64,000 nucleotides of DNA from Bryum argenteum (Eukaryota; Streptophyta; Bryopsida; Bryales; Bryaceae). The position numbers and the translations under genes are program-made. The stretch spans positions 14,888,345 through 14,952,344 of the forward strand of contig CM073326.1 of the NCBI GenBank assembly GCA_037043015.1, in the 5' to 3' direction. Position 1 is the first letter of the stretch; the number at the start of each line of letters is the position of its first letter. Of this stretch, positions 49,310 through 60,936 are shown piece by piece. The notes under the pieces were generated by a model that saw only the letters and a list, made by a program, of their open reading frames with translations, was not told the origin of the DNA and did no database searches.

Positions 49310-50800
49310 GGCCGGAAGAACGTTTATGGTAGTGAAGAATGTGCCATGGTGATGGTATTCCCTATGGGCTAGGATTGAAGGACAAGGGTGACCTTCTTAC
49401 TCTTTTTGCTCATATTTCAACTTTAGTGGTGTACACTTTGAGGAGCAACCCATGAGTTCTAAATAATGCTTTAACTCTACTAGAAAAGAGGGAGTTAGCA
49501 ATGTTTTCCAGCAACGTTTGTTAAGTAATGTAATGCAAGTGTGGCAATGTTTGGGAAATTGCACAAGCAATGCTTTCAACTTCAAATATATGACATTATA
49601 AACAGCAATGTTTACTATCGTCAAACATTGCTACTTTTCCGATAACATGTAAAAGCCTTGCTTCTCTTTAGGAATATTGACAATAAAAAAGTTCTAAACA
49701 GTAGAAGTCAAAAATATTTGGCCCAGGCAAGGGACTAAAAAATCCCTATAAAAGAATCTTCTCTTGTTTGAATTGCTTATACCAAGCAATTACACACAAC
49801 TCAAATACCATTAAAACAGCCCATCCCATTAAAATGGCATGTCTTGGCCTCTAAGGGAGCTCAAAAAAGAACAAATAAGATAGGATTTTGTTGGTATTTA
49901 ACCTTCAAACGGCAAAAATTTCCAAACTTGTTAAAAGTAAAAACGTTTTTGAGTGGCAATTGAAGAATATTTGCCCTTTAAACCATCAAAATGATTGAAT
50001 AAGGAAGAATTTGGTGATACTAGAAAGTTGAGTTCATGTTATAAAGAAGGTTTGTGGTAGTAATGAACGTGCCATTTTAGAGCCATTCTAGAGGGAGAAC
50101 TAAATATGCCTCTCAAATAACGCATTTTAGAACACAAGCCACACCTGCACATTATGTTTTGGAAAAATGACACATGGAATAACGCCATTTTAACGGAATT
50201 GAGATTACCAAGTGCTCACCAAGTGATTCTTTTTTGAGTTCCTTGTTGGGACGATTTGAGGACTTGTTCCCATAGTACAATTGTTCAGTTTTCTTGAGGA
50301 GATTCCTATTCAAACTAGACAAATTGCATTTCACATGGTAATCAACCTGATCCAAGTACACTAAGGACTAGTGGCAATTCGCATCACACTCGACATGTAA
50401 GTATTGCTTCATTTGAACGTTGCATTGTTTTTGCTTGCTTGTCGGTTAGGTGTCTCACATGCATACAATTATTTTTTTAAATAAAACATGTGGCTAGTTT
50501 GAGGCCGCCATGGGGTAATGGTCAAGTTTGATTATGACGGGTTGCTATTGTTGAGACACCTTGTCAGATCATTTGAGTTGCAAATTCTATTGTTAGATTT
50601 CCTATGGAACTAGGTGACATCAATTAAACGTTTCATTTTACGTTGAGATTCAATAGGATGAAGAATTGAGACTTTGAGGATTTCGAACTTCTTTGTTCAA
50701 TATCATCTTCTCGTAAACCTTATAGGGTTGGAACTCAAATGCAGTTTAGCTTCAATGATAGAAATTGTAAATTGAGCTGAGATAGTTTGAATTCCTAGCA
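49310..50800 (+). repeat. Second copy of the 11500-13870 block, next to bestrophin copy C
   Basis: Partner of 11500-13870 without the 972-bp element. It separates the leader of bestrophin copy C (ending about 49310) from the upstream flank (50220 onward) that directly adjoins the gene in copies A and D, so about 0.9 kb was inserted or rearranged here. No gene is seen. Confidence 0.65.
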
Positions 50801-52690
50801 AGGTAATTACAATGTTATACTTTTCCATCATCATAAATTCATGGTAATTATACTGTTAACCATTCACAAAATGCATCTTTTAAGTAATAACATATATTAG
50901 TGTCATGTCGCAATACTAATGACAACTGGAACCAAAGAAAACTCGTATGCAAACTGCATGATTCTATCAATGTTGCTAACGTTTCATCTATGGCATGGGT
51001 TTAGTGAAGGCAGTAACGTGCATGTGGTTCCAGCTACGTTTCATTAGGATCCGATAGAAATTTAAGATTTTCAGTGTATATTGCTATTAATAGGGGTGTT
51101 AGTAGTGTTTACACAATAGATGGATGGGGCATGGGCTTCCGACGTTCCTTAAGGAGAAGACTTGCAGGATTGCTCATGAATGTACTAACATCAATGTAGA
51201 ACGTCACTCAGATTACCTTGAGAAAATTTTGGTTGGGCAAATTGCATTCTTGCTGAATTCAAGTAGAGGAGGTATCAATTTAGTAACATAGACATGAGAG
51301 CTCCAACATTGCTTCATATGGAGTTTTACTTTCTTGTTTCTTTACTCTCACTTTGTAAGTGTAGGTACTCCATTTACCAACTTTGTAGGGTAGTTGACAT
51401 GTATGCACCAATGATGACACATGTATGCGGCAACATACTCGTAAAATTTTCATTTTAAAATCTTTGTTCTAAATGAGGTTATTGATTACTATGCCTGTCT
51501 AGTTGCCATCCGCATTAAAGGCAAATTATATTGGTTGGATTGGCATACAATGAGTTTTTGGGGCTTGATAAACCTCCTAGGTCAACTAGGTACATACTTG
51601 TCACATACTCTCTTTGTCTTGAAAAAACACCATGATTCGTTAAAAATGGTTGGTAACCTTGATTTCGTTAAGTTGGTACTATACTACTATACCATGTGCC
51701 ATTTTGTCACACTAAATCTTGCAATTGTGCTCACACGGAGTGGTGTATTCTGTACTATCATAATTTCCTTTGTAACATCACTCTTTTATAATCATTGTCA
51801 CTCATTTTTCTAATATCACCTTCAAATTTTGTTATATCACATGGTTTTTGAACTGCGATTCCAAACGTTGAAATGTGCCATTATACACAAATAATACCAA
51901 TTTAACAAAAGTGGGGTTTGATTGTTTTGATGGTGTGATTTCTCCTTAATATAGTTGGATATGGTTAGGATTGTATGGTGGTCCAGATTACCTACTACTA
52001 TCAAATCTTGATATCATCAAAAGGCGGGTGTTTGAACCAAATCATGGTGTTTTTCTCAGACAGAGGGGGTATTTGATTTCAGAAACATTGATGTGAACAA
52101 ACCTAGTTCTTAATTGACTATGAATATCTTCCATACACTCTAAATTTTCTTCTGATTTTGAGTTTTTGTTGTAATTCCTCCTCAATAGGATAAGAAGATT
52201 TTGTATTATTGATACTTTTGTATACGGTTTGTCCTAGTTATATTTATGCGTATGAAAGATTTTTATGAGATTTTTTCAAGTATTGCAAGGTTATGAGATA
52301 ATCATAAACCAAATGCTCATTTCCAATCTTATGAAGTGATGTAACTTATTGTTTGTTCAAACATTGTGTACACTAAAGAATTAACTCTTATTTTTTGTTT
52401 CTACAAATTGGAGAAATTTTGCTTCTTAAATTTAAGGTTGTTTCACATTAGATAGCTCATATCCCAAGTTTCTATGAAGGTTAATTTATGGTAAAATGGG
52501 GTCGAAAATCTTCACTAATGAATTTAGGAATCAACCTAGAGTAATTTTAATTGCAAAAACAATAAAATTGCCCTCCTTAGATCCCTATTTCCAGAACCAT
52601 TTGTAGCACATCTTGGGAAGACTCACATAATCGGAACATGTTCACATTAATAGTCGGCACTACAAAAAACCACACAATACATTCATGTAT
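50800..52690. repeat. Repeat-derived sequence
   Basis: The stretch 51600-52640 is the inverted paralogue of 46700-48200 and holds the unoccupied hAT target. The part 51120-51330 is paralogous to 31440-31740. Open frames are short and unconvincing. Confidence 0.5.
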
Positions 52691-52769
52691 GTGCATGTTT
52701 ACAATAGAACAAAGTAAAACCAACTATATATAAAGATATAACAATGTAGACAATGCAAACATGTGAAAA

Positions 52770-52772
<3 letters not shown>

Positions 52773-52826
<54 letters not shown>
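52773..52826. repeat. (CT)n(TA)n microsatellite with duplicated flank
   Basis: About fifteen CT units are followed by about twelve TA units. The sequence ATAACAATGTAGACAATGCAAACATGT stands on both sides of the array, whereas the paralogue at 44800-44850 has it once, so the flank duplicated as the array arose. Confidence 0.9.
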
Positions 52827-52986
52827 ACAATGTAGACAATGCAAACATGTAAGTTTTCACGGTTTCTACATAACATTGGTAATAAATGCATCTGTAATAA
52901 CAACATGTCTTTAGTGACTAGTCCCTTTTGATAAGCCAAAAGTCCTGTCATTACAACCATAACTTGTCCAAAATTACTCCGTGGCA

Positions 52987-53900
52987 TGTTACTGCTTGTT
53001 ACCCGCCACGGCACGCGGGTATTATTACCGAAGACCAAGCCACGGGGAGACCACGGAGTAACAGCAGCCACGGGGCTCGAGGCCGAAGGTGCAGAGACAC
53101 AGAGCCACGAGGATCGAGACCGCGGACGCAGAAGCAGTTAAGGCAAAGCCAACGCAATAGGATTAGGTTTTATTATAAATAGTGATAGAATTACACAAGA
53201 GCTAGTCGCAGTATCACACGAGTAGTGATAGCCGTGAGTGCATTATCGCAAACCCCTTGTAGCCATTCGGCATTCCACTAATGCAATGCAATACGGACTC
53301 AGTCCAATTCTTTGCTACCCTGTCTAGTCTCTAAACCCCCTTCCTCTATCCTCCCGCTCTAACGCCTGTGCACGCCGAGACCCCGCGGAAATCCTCGGAT
53401 CAATTGTGTCTCAGGTGGACGAACATACCATGGTTGTGCGTAGTCATCTCCACAGCCCCCTGCTGCGCCATGGAGTTGTTGTGCCACCGACCAGGACGCG
53501 GACTGGATACACAGACCAGAGAAGTCCCGCCGCGAGCTTGTAACCCTGGGTCTCAGTCGGTGCAAGACAACCCCTCGGCCCCCTAGGTCGACACACCCCG
53601 ATCGACACTAATCACCGAAGTGATTACGAGTGCAGTCAACGGCTACAGTAGCCCGTCCGGACCCGGGGATAACCAGTCCGTAATACCCACGGGCTTCCCG
53701 ACATCTGTTCCTTAGTATACCCTGCCCCCCCTCGGGTTAACAGTGGTAAAGGGCCACGCACCCGGTCTTCTGACACTCCCTGTTCCTTGCTTCCCCTTCC
53801 CTCATACCTCGGACACCTCCATACCTTGACCCCGGCTAACAACCACCTACACTCACAACACTATTTGAACGGCTACGATGCGACTTTCAATACGATCTGA
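52987..53900. mobile_element. GC-rich insertion, possibly an LTR-type remnant
   Basis: Similarity to the inverted paralogue at 44640-44690 stops sharply at about 52987, where GC-rich sequence begins TGTTAC. Inside lies a TATA-like TTATAAATAG (about 53173) followed by a transcription-start-like region, as in LTRs. The right end is not certain. No protein domain was recognised; if it is an LTR element it is a remnant or solo LTR of unknown age. Confidence 0.35.
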
Positions 53901-53943
53901 CGGTTAAAAAATTTACTACATGCATAGTAATTCCGATGTACCC

Positions 53944-54030
53944 CCTGGACGGACGTCCGGACGGTCCTGGACGGACGTCCGGACGGTCCTGGACGGACGT
54001 CCGGACGAACGGACGTCCGTCCGACCAAAA
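53944..54030. repeat. 22-bp palindrome-containing tandem repeat
   Basis: The unit CCTGGACGGACGTCCGGACGGT repeats almost three times from 53944, and a further GGACGTCCGTCC follows. Each unit contains the palindrome GGACGTCC. Confidence 0.85.
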
Positions 54031-54099
54031 AAACCCAAAAGACGTCCGAATTGACATCCCTGATTGTATTGCGAGGGAATCATTATTTAAAATGAAGAA

Positions 54100-54960
54100 C
54101 TAAGGCTTCAAAATGAAATAGACTAGGAAAATCATAACTCAAGAATCAACTTGTATGATGATTCTACATACAAACCTTGTAAATATACCTTTGTTCCCTC
54201 AAATTTCACTATTATATATTGATTCCAAACATAAGAAGTGACACATGTCATTTTATGATAAGCTTCAACTCTCAAAATTCAACTCTAACTACTAAATAAT
54301 CAACAAACCTTATGTACGTTTATGACATTCACTGAAGTAAAAAAAAACTAATGTTATCATTTCTCAAGAACAATGAAGCAACCAAAATTGTTGCCTTCAA
54401 TCCACATTCTAACAATATCCAACAAAAAGAAAAACATCGGTCTTTGGTCCGTGGCACTCATTCAAATACGGTACCAAATGTTTTTGAGTATATCCCAAGT
54501 TCAAGTCATCAAAACTAGTACCACCCCAAATGAGTCCTTTGAGAAGGCACTACTAAGAAAACACCAAAGTCCATCCTTCCGATGCTCATAAAAACAAAAG
54601 GATGTGCTTTCCTCTTGGAAAGAGCTCCAATAGCGACTTAATGATTTCCAACAGTCAAGGCGCCAATCGGCTTACGAGTTACGAAGCATTCTGGAGTCTG
54701 TAAATGTCCACAAACGTATCGCCGAACAAATCTTCGCCACCTACAAATCAAGAATTTACATTTTCAACAGAATACAACATTCACAACAATTATGAGAATT
54801 TAAGAAACTGACACTTTTCTGGAGTCTAAAATCTACACTTAAGTCCTAGTTTTTGGAGCTCAATGCACATGATTGATGGTAACAGTATCGATGCCACAAA
54901 AGAACGGTTTTGTGTACGAGCTTCTTAACTGAGATTGAAAACTGTGAGTGGATATGGATC
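54100..54960. other. AT-rich sequence, nothing recognised
   Basis: No convincing gene, RNA or element. The stretch next to 54976 is intron-like sequence downstream of the acetyltransferase exon. Confidence 0.4.
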
Positions 54961-54975
54961 AAAGTCAAATTATAC

Positions 54976-55116
54976 CTGTTGATCCTCCAAAGCTTTGAAC
55001 CCAAACTTGTTGATCCAAATGGCCTCGTTATTGATCGGTACGGGAAGAACCAGACTCTTGACATCGAGCACCCCCAGGAGCCTCTTAATTGTTGTCATCA
55101 GAGCTCTACACAAACC
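54976..55116 (-). pseudogene. IDM1-like PHD/GNAT acetyltransferase exon, copy 2
   Basis: This is the counterpart of 41763-41903: GLCRALMTTIKRLLGVLDVK, SLVLPVPINNEAIWINKFGF, then KALEDQQ, bounded by GTGTGCAG and CAG|GTATAA. The Gly-Leu-Cys-Arg start fits the family better than copy 1. It lies about 1.3 kb downstream of bestrophin copy D on the same strand, so the two fragments travelled together with the channel gene. No other exon of the acetyltransferase was recognised. Confidence 0.65.
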
Positions 55117-55479
55117 CTGCACACAAGAAGACGAAATCATCCAATTGTTGTCAAATACCCTGCACAAGATAGAAATCACGACAATGGAAAACACTTCTAC
55201 TTAACCCATTTTAGACACTTTTTATTCACAATGTCCACATTTCGGCAATTACTAATGTTACTTTGTAGAGCACCGGTCACTATCATTCTGTGAGCAGATA
55301 TCAATAGTTTCCGATCAAGACTTCTGCATAGAAAAAATCACAAATGAGGTTATTGGTAAGTGCCTGTAGAAGCGGCGTTCAATCTGTTCAACTTCCCCCT
55401 TTGTACTATGTTCTTTGTGTTGTATGTTATAAATATGTGATGGGTTTTAGTATACACATTTATCATATTTGTTGTCCAT

Positions 55480-58400
55480 ATGGTTCAAATTCCATATTTC
55501 TATGAAGGGTCATTCAAGGTAAAATGGGGTCAAAGATCCCCATACATAAATGTACTAAGTACCAACTAAAAATCATTCAAAGTGCAATAGCATAAAATCT
55601 TTCCCACCCTCCACCCCTACTTCCAAAAGCATTTGTCGCACAATTTCTGAAAGACTATGTCATTGGATCAAAAAAGCCATGATGGCAAGAAGTCACTCTT
55701 CATATTACATATTTTCAAAAAGCTTCAAGTTTGGTATACATGGAGACAACTACTATTTCTTTTCGCTGCACTCAATAGGAAATCTATGGACCATTTGATT
55801 TTGACGACAATGTGAATGAGCCTGGTTGAAGTAAAGTGGTTGGAGTAGAGTTTGTAAAGTCACCCAAGCACACAAACAAGTACAAGTACAAATTGCTTCT
55901 GGGCACTAAAAACAATGCAGTTGTCGCTGCTTTTGTGCCCAATGATTATTGGCTTACTCCACCACAATTGTGATGCTAAGAGAGGCTTGAGTCTGATATC
56001 ATAGTGACTCTTAGAGGGTTGTTCTTAAATATTTAGGTTGACCAAGATAACTCTCACGCTAGCCAATTACACCTCCCTAAGCTAAGAACATTAGGCACAC
56101 TCATGTCTACTCAATCCTCTCTGCATTACTAGTGATCATCCACCAAAGTCCAAGATTTCTTTACACTTGACATGAAAACATCCTTGAATGTGCTGAACAA
56201 ATAAGAATCAGCAAAAATCTTGCAAATGGTTTCTGGGGCCGCTAAGAGCCCTTTGATTATTCCCAATTTAGACTGAATTGCCTAATACATAGAGGCACTA
56301 CTTGTACAGAGAGTTGGAAGCCAACATAACAAATGAGAAATTTCTCCGGAAACAACACACCTGCATATCAGCTGCACTTACACAAACGCTCCCTGATCTA
56401 ATTACAACACAACCTCCATTCTTTCCCTGGAATTGGAATTTGACTTACGACAATACCACCTCTTCCGGGACAGCCATGGCCACATGTTCCTCCTGCTCAC
56501 AAGTAGGCACAGGGAGATTGTTGATCATTACCAAGGAGTGCTGGTGAGCTGAAATGAGCCCATCTACGGCCGACCGAATGCCGTCGCTCATGGACAGCAG
56601 ATCCAACATGGAGAAAGGCTCCTCGATCAGCACCCCTACTTCCTCGATGTAGAAAAGCGCCAACGCGCTAAAAAACGTCGGTGGAATGGTGAGCCAATGA
56701 CACAACTTCCACAATGCAAATGGCAGTGTGATGTGCCACAACGACAACACCCTCGACGTCATCCGCGTGTACGCCACCGGAATGGGCGTCTTGAATATCC
56801 GCTCACACGCCCCAACATTGTCGTGCAGCTGTGTCAAATTTTTGTCGACCCCACTTGTCTCGATGTCGGATACCTCACGGTGGCTCACCAGCTCCGAAAT
56901 CACCTGCAAATGCAAAGGCAGGTATTCATCGATCACCTTGACTTACCATCTCGATCGATCTCCCACCAACAGAAATCACCAACAGGAAAACATATTCACC
57001 AATAAATGATCGATCAGTGCCCCCACTTCTTTGTATAGATTACAATTGAAACAGGAGAATTCATCTACAGCAATGGAAGATAGATTGGTCGAGCACGTAC
57101 TTGAAGCACATAGTTTGGTTTGTGACTGAAGCTCAGGAGGGCATCAAGCTCCTGCGGATGGAGAATGGGGAGCAAAGTCTCTTGCGCAGTTGCAATCTCG
57201 AGTCAAGTGGTCCTTGAGGCAGGAGGGGAAGGCTTTGACATGGCGGAGGATGCTGTCAAGCTTGTGTTGATCGCCAGGGCGACGAATCCATGTAAGTGTC
57301 TGCCGCGCCAAGTCACGAGTTCGGTTCACGTTGGATCCCCAAGCTTTGCGAGCTTCATCAAAGCGATTGTAGGAGGAGTTTGTGCGAAAAACAAGGAGCA
57401 ATGACATCACCGCAGATGTAAGGACAAAGGGCAACTGGGCAATGTCTAAGACTGGCACCGAGTGAGGGAGGTAGCTCCGTGTGACTAAATGGTTGAAGAT
57501 TGTAACGCAAATTGCAATCAACGTGCAGAATGTCACGGGTGGACCGACTGCTACCACCACCCCCGACGTGAATGTCGAACCGAGATGGCGTGCGTGCCGC
57601 CATGAGGACTTGTGCTTTGCCCAATCCTCATGGCCGTAGTTAGAGAACCCCTTCATGATCCTCACAACCCTCAGCACTAGCTTAGAAGAATGATAGCAAG
57701 ATGATGAATGATGAGTGAGTGCGGTGTGTGATTGAAATCAAAATACATAGAGGAGAAGGGGGGTGGTTCCTGGGCTATCTAGAAGCTATTCTGGGTGCAC
57801 ACCAAGTGCTCAAGTTCTTCTCTCAGAATCTTCTCTGAGTTCTTCCCTGAGGAAATTTGAGGACTTGTTCCCATAGTACAATTGTTCACTTTTCTTCCGG
57901 AGATTCCTATTCAAAGTAGACAGATTGCATTTCACATGGTAATCAACCCAATTCAAGTACACTAAGGACTAGCGGAAATTCGCATCACTCTCGACATGTG
58001 AAGTTTGCTTCATTTGAACGTTGCGTTGCTTTTGCTTCTTTGTCGGTTAGGTGTCTCAAATGCACGCAATCATTTTTCCAAAACAAAATATGTGGTTGCT
58101 TGGAGGCTTGGCATGAGGTACTAATGGTGAAGTTTGATTGTAATGGGTTGCAATTGTTGAGCCGGTCAGTCACATTAGTTGAGTTGCAAATTGTAATGTT
58201 GGATTTTCTATGGAGCAAGTTGAGATCAGATGAGTGTTTTCCATACATGTTGAGATCCAATAGGATGAAGAGTTCAAACTTTGAGGAGTTCCAACTTCTT
58301 TGTTCAATGTCCCCTTTTGGTGAAAATTAGTGGGTTGGAACTCAAAATAATGGAGGATAGCTTCAGTGATAGAAATTGTAAATTGAGCTAAGATATTTTG

Positions 58401-58700
58401 AATCCATAGCGTAAAATTTAGGAGGAGGTGATGTTGTTTAATGATTTTGAAAAATGAGGACAGGTATTGCCATTGCTCGCCAATTTTATGAATCTTATTT
58501 ATCTGCCCTTCATTTTCTTTTTATAATAGTAAATTTAATCCATTTATGTCCATCGATTTTTGTATTGTGTGTATATCTTTGTATCTTAAGGGTTATTAGT
58601 AGAATTGAAAGTAGGAAGTGGCTCTCTCAAACTTATAATCTTGTATGAAGTTGCCAAAATATCATTTGGATCAAATTTGAAGCTCTGAGGTCTCATGGAT
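55480..58700 (+). repeat. Third copy of the bestrophin-bearing block
   Basis: The stretch 55480-56440 matches the downstream flank of copy A (1230-2370), 56445-57720 is bestrophin copy D, and 57830-58700 matches the upstream flanks at 3680-4500, 38290-39100, 13440-13870 and 50220-50800. It has the same orientation as 1200-7300 and extends, with insertions, to about 60900. Confidence 0.75.
56445..57656 (-). pseudogene. Bestrophin-like chloride channel gene copy D
   Basis: The ATG at 57656 opens MKGFSNYGHEDWAKHKSSW in frame; exon 1 runs to 57101 and exon 2 is 56903-56445 after TTTGCAG. The SSYNRFDEARKAWGSNVNRT signature is intact and exon 2 is fully open to VPEEVVLS-stop. One extra base next to codons DCN (near 57190) shifts the frame, so exon 1 ends early and never reaches the donor in phase. 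Apart from that one lesion, and one region (VTRSYLPHSVPVLD) differing from the other copies, it is nearly whole. Confidence 0.8.
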
Positions 58701-60930
58701 TGTAAGAGTCTTGAAGATGTATTTTTGCTTAACCTACACACGTCCAAGCCTACTTTCAACAAAGAAAAACACCATTTTGAAAAAGATGTCATAAATGAAA
58801 ATGGAGGTAAACCATTCACATTGTAACCACACCATCTCATAGTACACTTGTTGTAAGTCAATGAGCCATCATTTGAGTCACAAAGCCCAAGAGTTTGCCA
58901 AATCATTACCTAGGAGTCCTTAGAAGTCAAACAGACTACAAAATTTCATTATTTGCCCATTAGGGTGGAAATTCCACCAATATAGTTGCTCTATTGAAAA
59001 AATATGAACAGGGAAGTTGTTCACGGTTATCTCAAGAACATGCTTGTCTCAAAAGTAATCCATCAGAATTATTCTTTGGCTCAAAGTATAGCTTTGCAAT
59101 GGTAAAACTACCAAAAAGTTGACAATTGGAACTTCCTAGACGCGACCCCCTTTGCATCCAAAGCCATGCCTTATCTTCCAAACATCTTTGACTTAGTGAA
59201 GGTTTCTATCACTAAAACTAGACTCTTATTGGAATCTATCCCAATAAGAAAAATAGTTGAAATCTAAAAGTGGAGGAACTGGGGAAGGAAATAAAGCTTT
59301 CCCAAATTCATACAATTTTTCACTATTTCCATTGTAGAAAAATCAATGTGAATCTAGTTTCACATTACCTTGATCAAAAAGCTTTGAGCTAGAGAGTTTT
59401 AGACTTTGTCTTAACATCATTCTTATGTAATTTTCTTTTCTTCTCAATGAAAAACTATATTTGAGACCACATGATTCGCTTGCAATTGTGAAACATGCTT
59501 AATGTTTTAAAACTCAAAACTCAAAGCTCGCTTCACTAAAATGCATGTTGTTCATTACTTCTTCAATGCATGGGTCTTCAATACTTACCCCCACAAACAA
59601 GAGTTGATTTGAGTCCGAATCCAAATAATTTTGACAAAAACAAACTCGACATGAAGAAGTTACTTGGGCTCTTCAAAGTTTCAACCTCTTCATCCAAAAA
59701 GTTGTCTTTCAATAGTGGGGTCATATAGCCAAATAGCGGTTAAAAAAGGTTAACAATTCCATCATATGTAATGTAAAGTGGAAATTCTATCTAGAGATCA
59801 ATTGCCAAGATAAAAATCATCAACTTTAAATAACTCTATAAGGTTGTTGGCTTTCATCTCAAAAGCACACTTGTACCAAACATTCACTATATAGTAAATG
59901 ATAAAATTGTTCAAATAATTATCATGCAACATTGAGGATTTCTCCAAATTTTCAAATAAATTATTAAAGCTAGACCTCATGGACTAAAATCAGTGAAATG
60001 CATGCCATGTCTTTAAAATATGGATAGTATCCCAAAAATCGGCTTGCAGTAGCAAAACATGTCCAAAGTTTGATACTAGAACCCATAGACAAATGTGTGT
60101 GCACTAGAATGCATGCCATGTACTTATACCATCTTGCTCACCACCATGGTCCACTAAACCATGGTGGAGGGTCCTTGGACCTTGTTGAATGGGTATCTGA
60201 AAGCCCTTTGGGGGATGCTATGTCAAGTATATTCAAGGCACTAGTAACTAGGCTAGAAACTGGCGTAGTTATAGTATCCACCTTCAAAAGGAGGAAGTAG
60301 TTTTGTCCCAATTTCCTCTTGTCCCGTGGGAATCGGGTTATTAGCATTACAAACGGACAATTCATTCATGCCGGCCCTTTAGAAAGGGACCGGAGATTCT
60401 ATCTATCTACAACCATGTACTATACCAAGATCATAAGAGATATTTGTACTTTACATGCACAAAAATAGACAAGAGGACATTTCAATTTGAAATATTAATA
60501 GCTTGCTCCACAAAGGTTTTATATTTATAGGAGAGTAAGCAAACATTGCTCAAAAAGTGTATATCAATATATGCAACTTGTATTGAATGTTACTTAAGTC
60601 ATGAATGGGAAGTCAAAGATGTGTATACCTTATTTCCACTTGGAACTAGCTACGACTCATTCTGATGCCAAATGTAGAAGATTGTAACTTCAATGAAAGA
60701 GAATAATATTTCCACCAATACAGTTGCACAAAAATTGCTAAAAGGTGTTGTATTTCACCAACTTTGATTGGTTCTTGAGCAAATTCTTGGTGAAAATTTA
60801 TTACCATATTGAAAGCAAAAGATTAAGGAAAACATGGTCATAGATCTCTATTATCAAATACAAAGAATCTTAAACCCACTTGTAGAGATTCAAAGTGTAA
60901 AAGGAAAAAGCATTGCCCTCCTTGGATCCC
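58700..60930. repeat. Repeat-derived sequence upstream of bestrophin copy D
   Basis: The stretch 58860-60030 parallels 36800-38090 (inverted), 60480-60930 parallels 10000-10250 and 33000-33200. Apart from the truncated SINE, no gene is seen. Confidence 0.5.
60132..60412 (+). mobile_element. 5'-truncated copy of the same SINE
   Basis: It matches 32510-32797, including the 3' hairpin (60371-60393) and the TCTA tail, but lacks the tRNA-like head. The flanks CCATGTACTTATACCA (60116-60131) and CCATGTACTATACCA (60413-60427) are a 15-16 bp target duplication with one base difference. Loss of the 5' end with an intact 3' end and a target duplication is what target-primed insertion by a partner LINE produces. 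Confidence 0.85.
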
Positions 60931-60936
60931 TACTTC

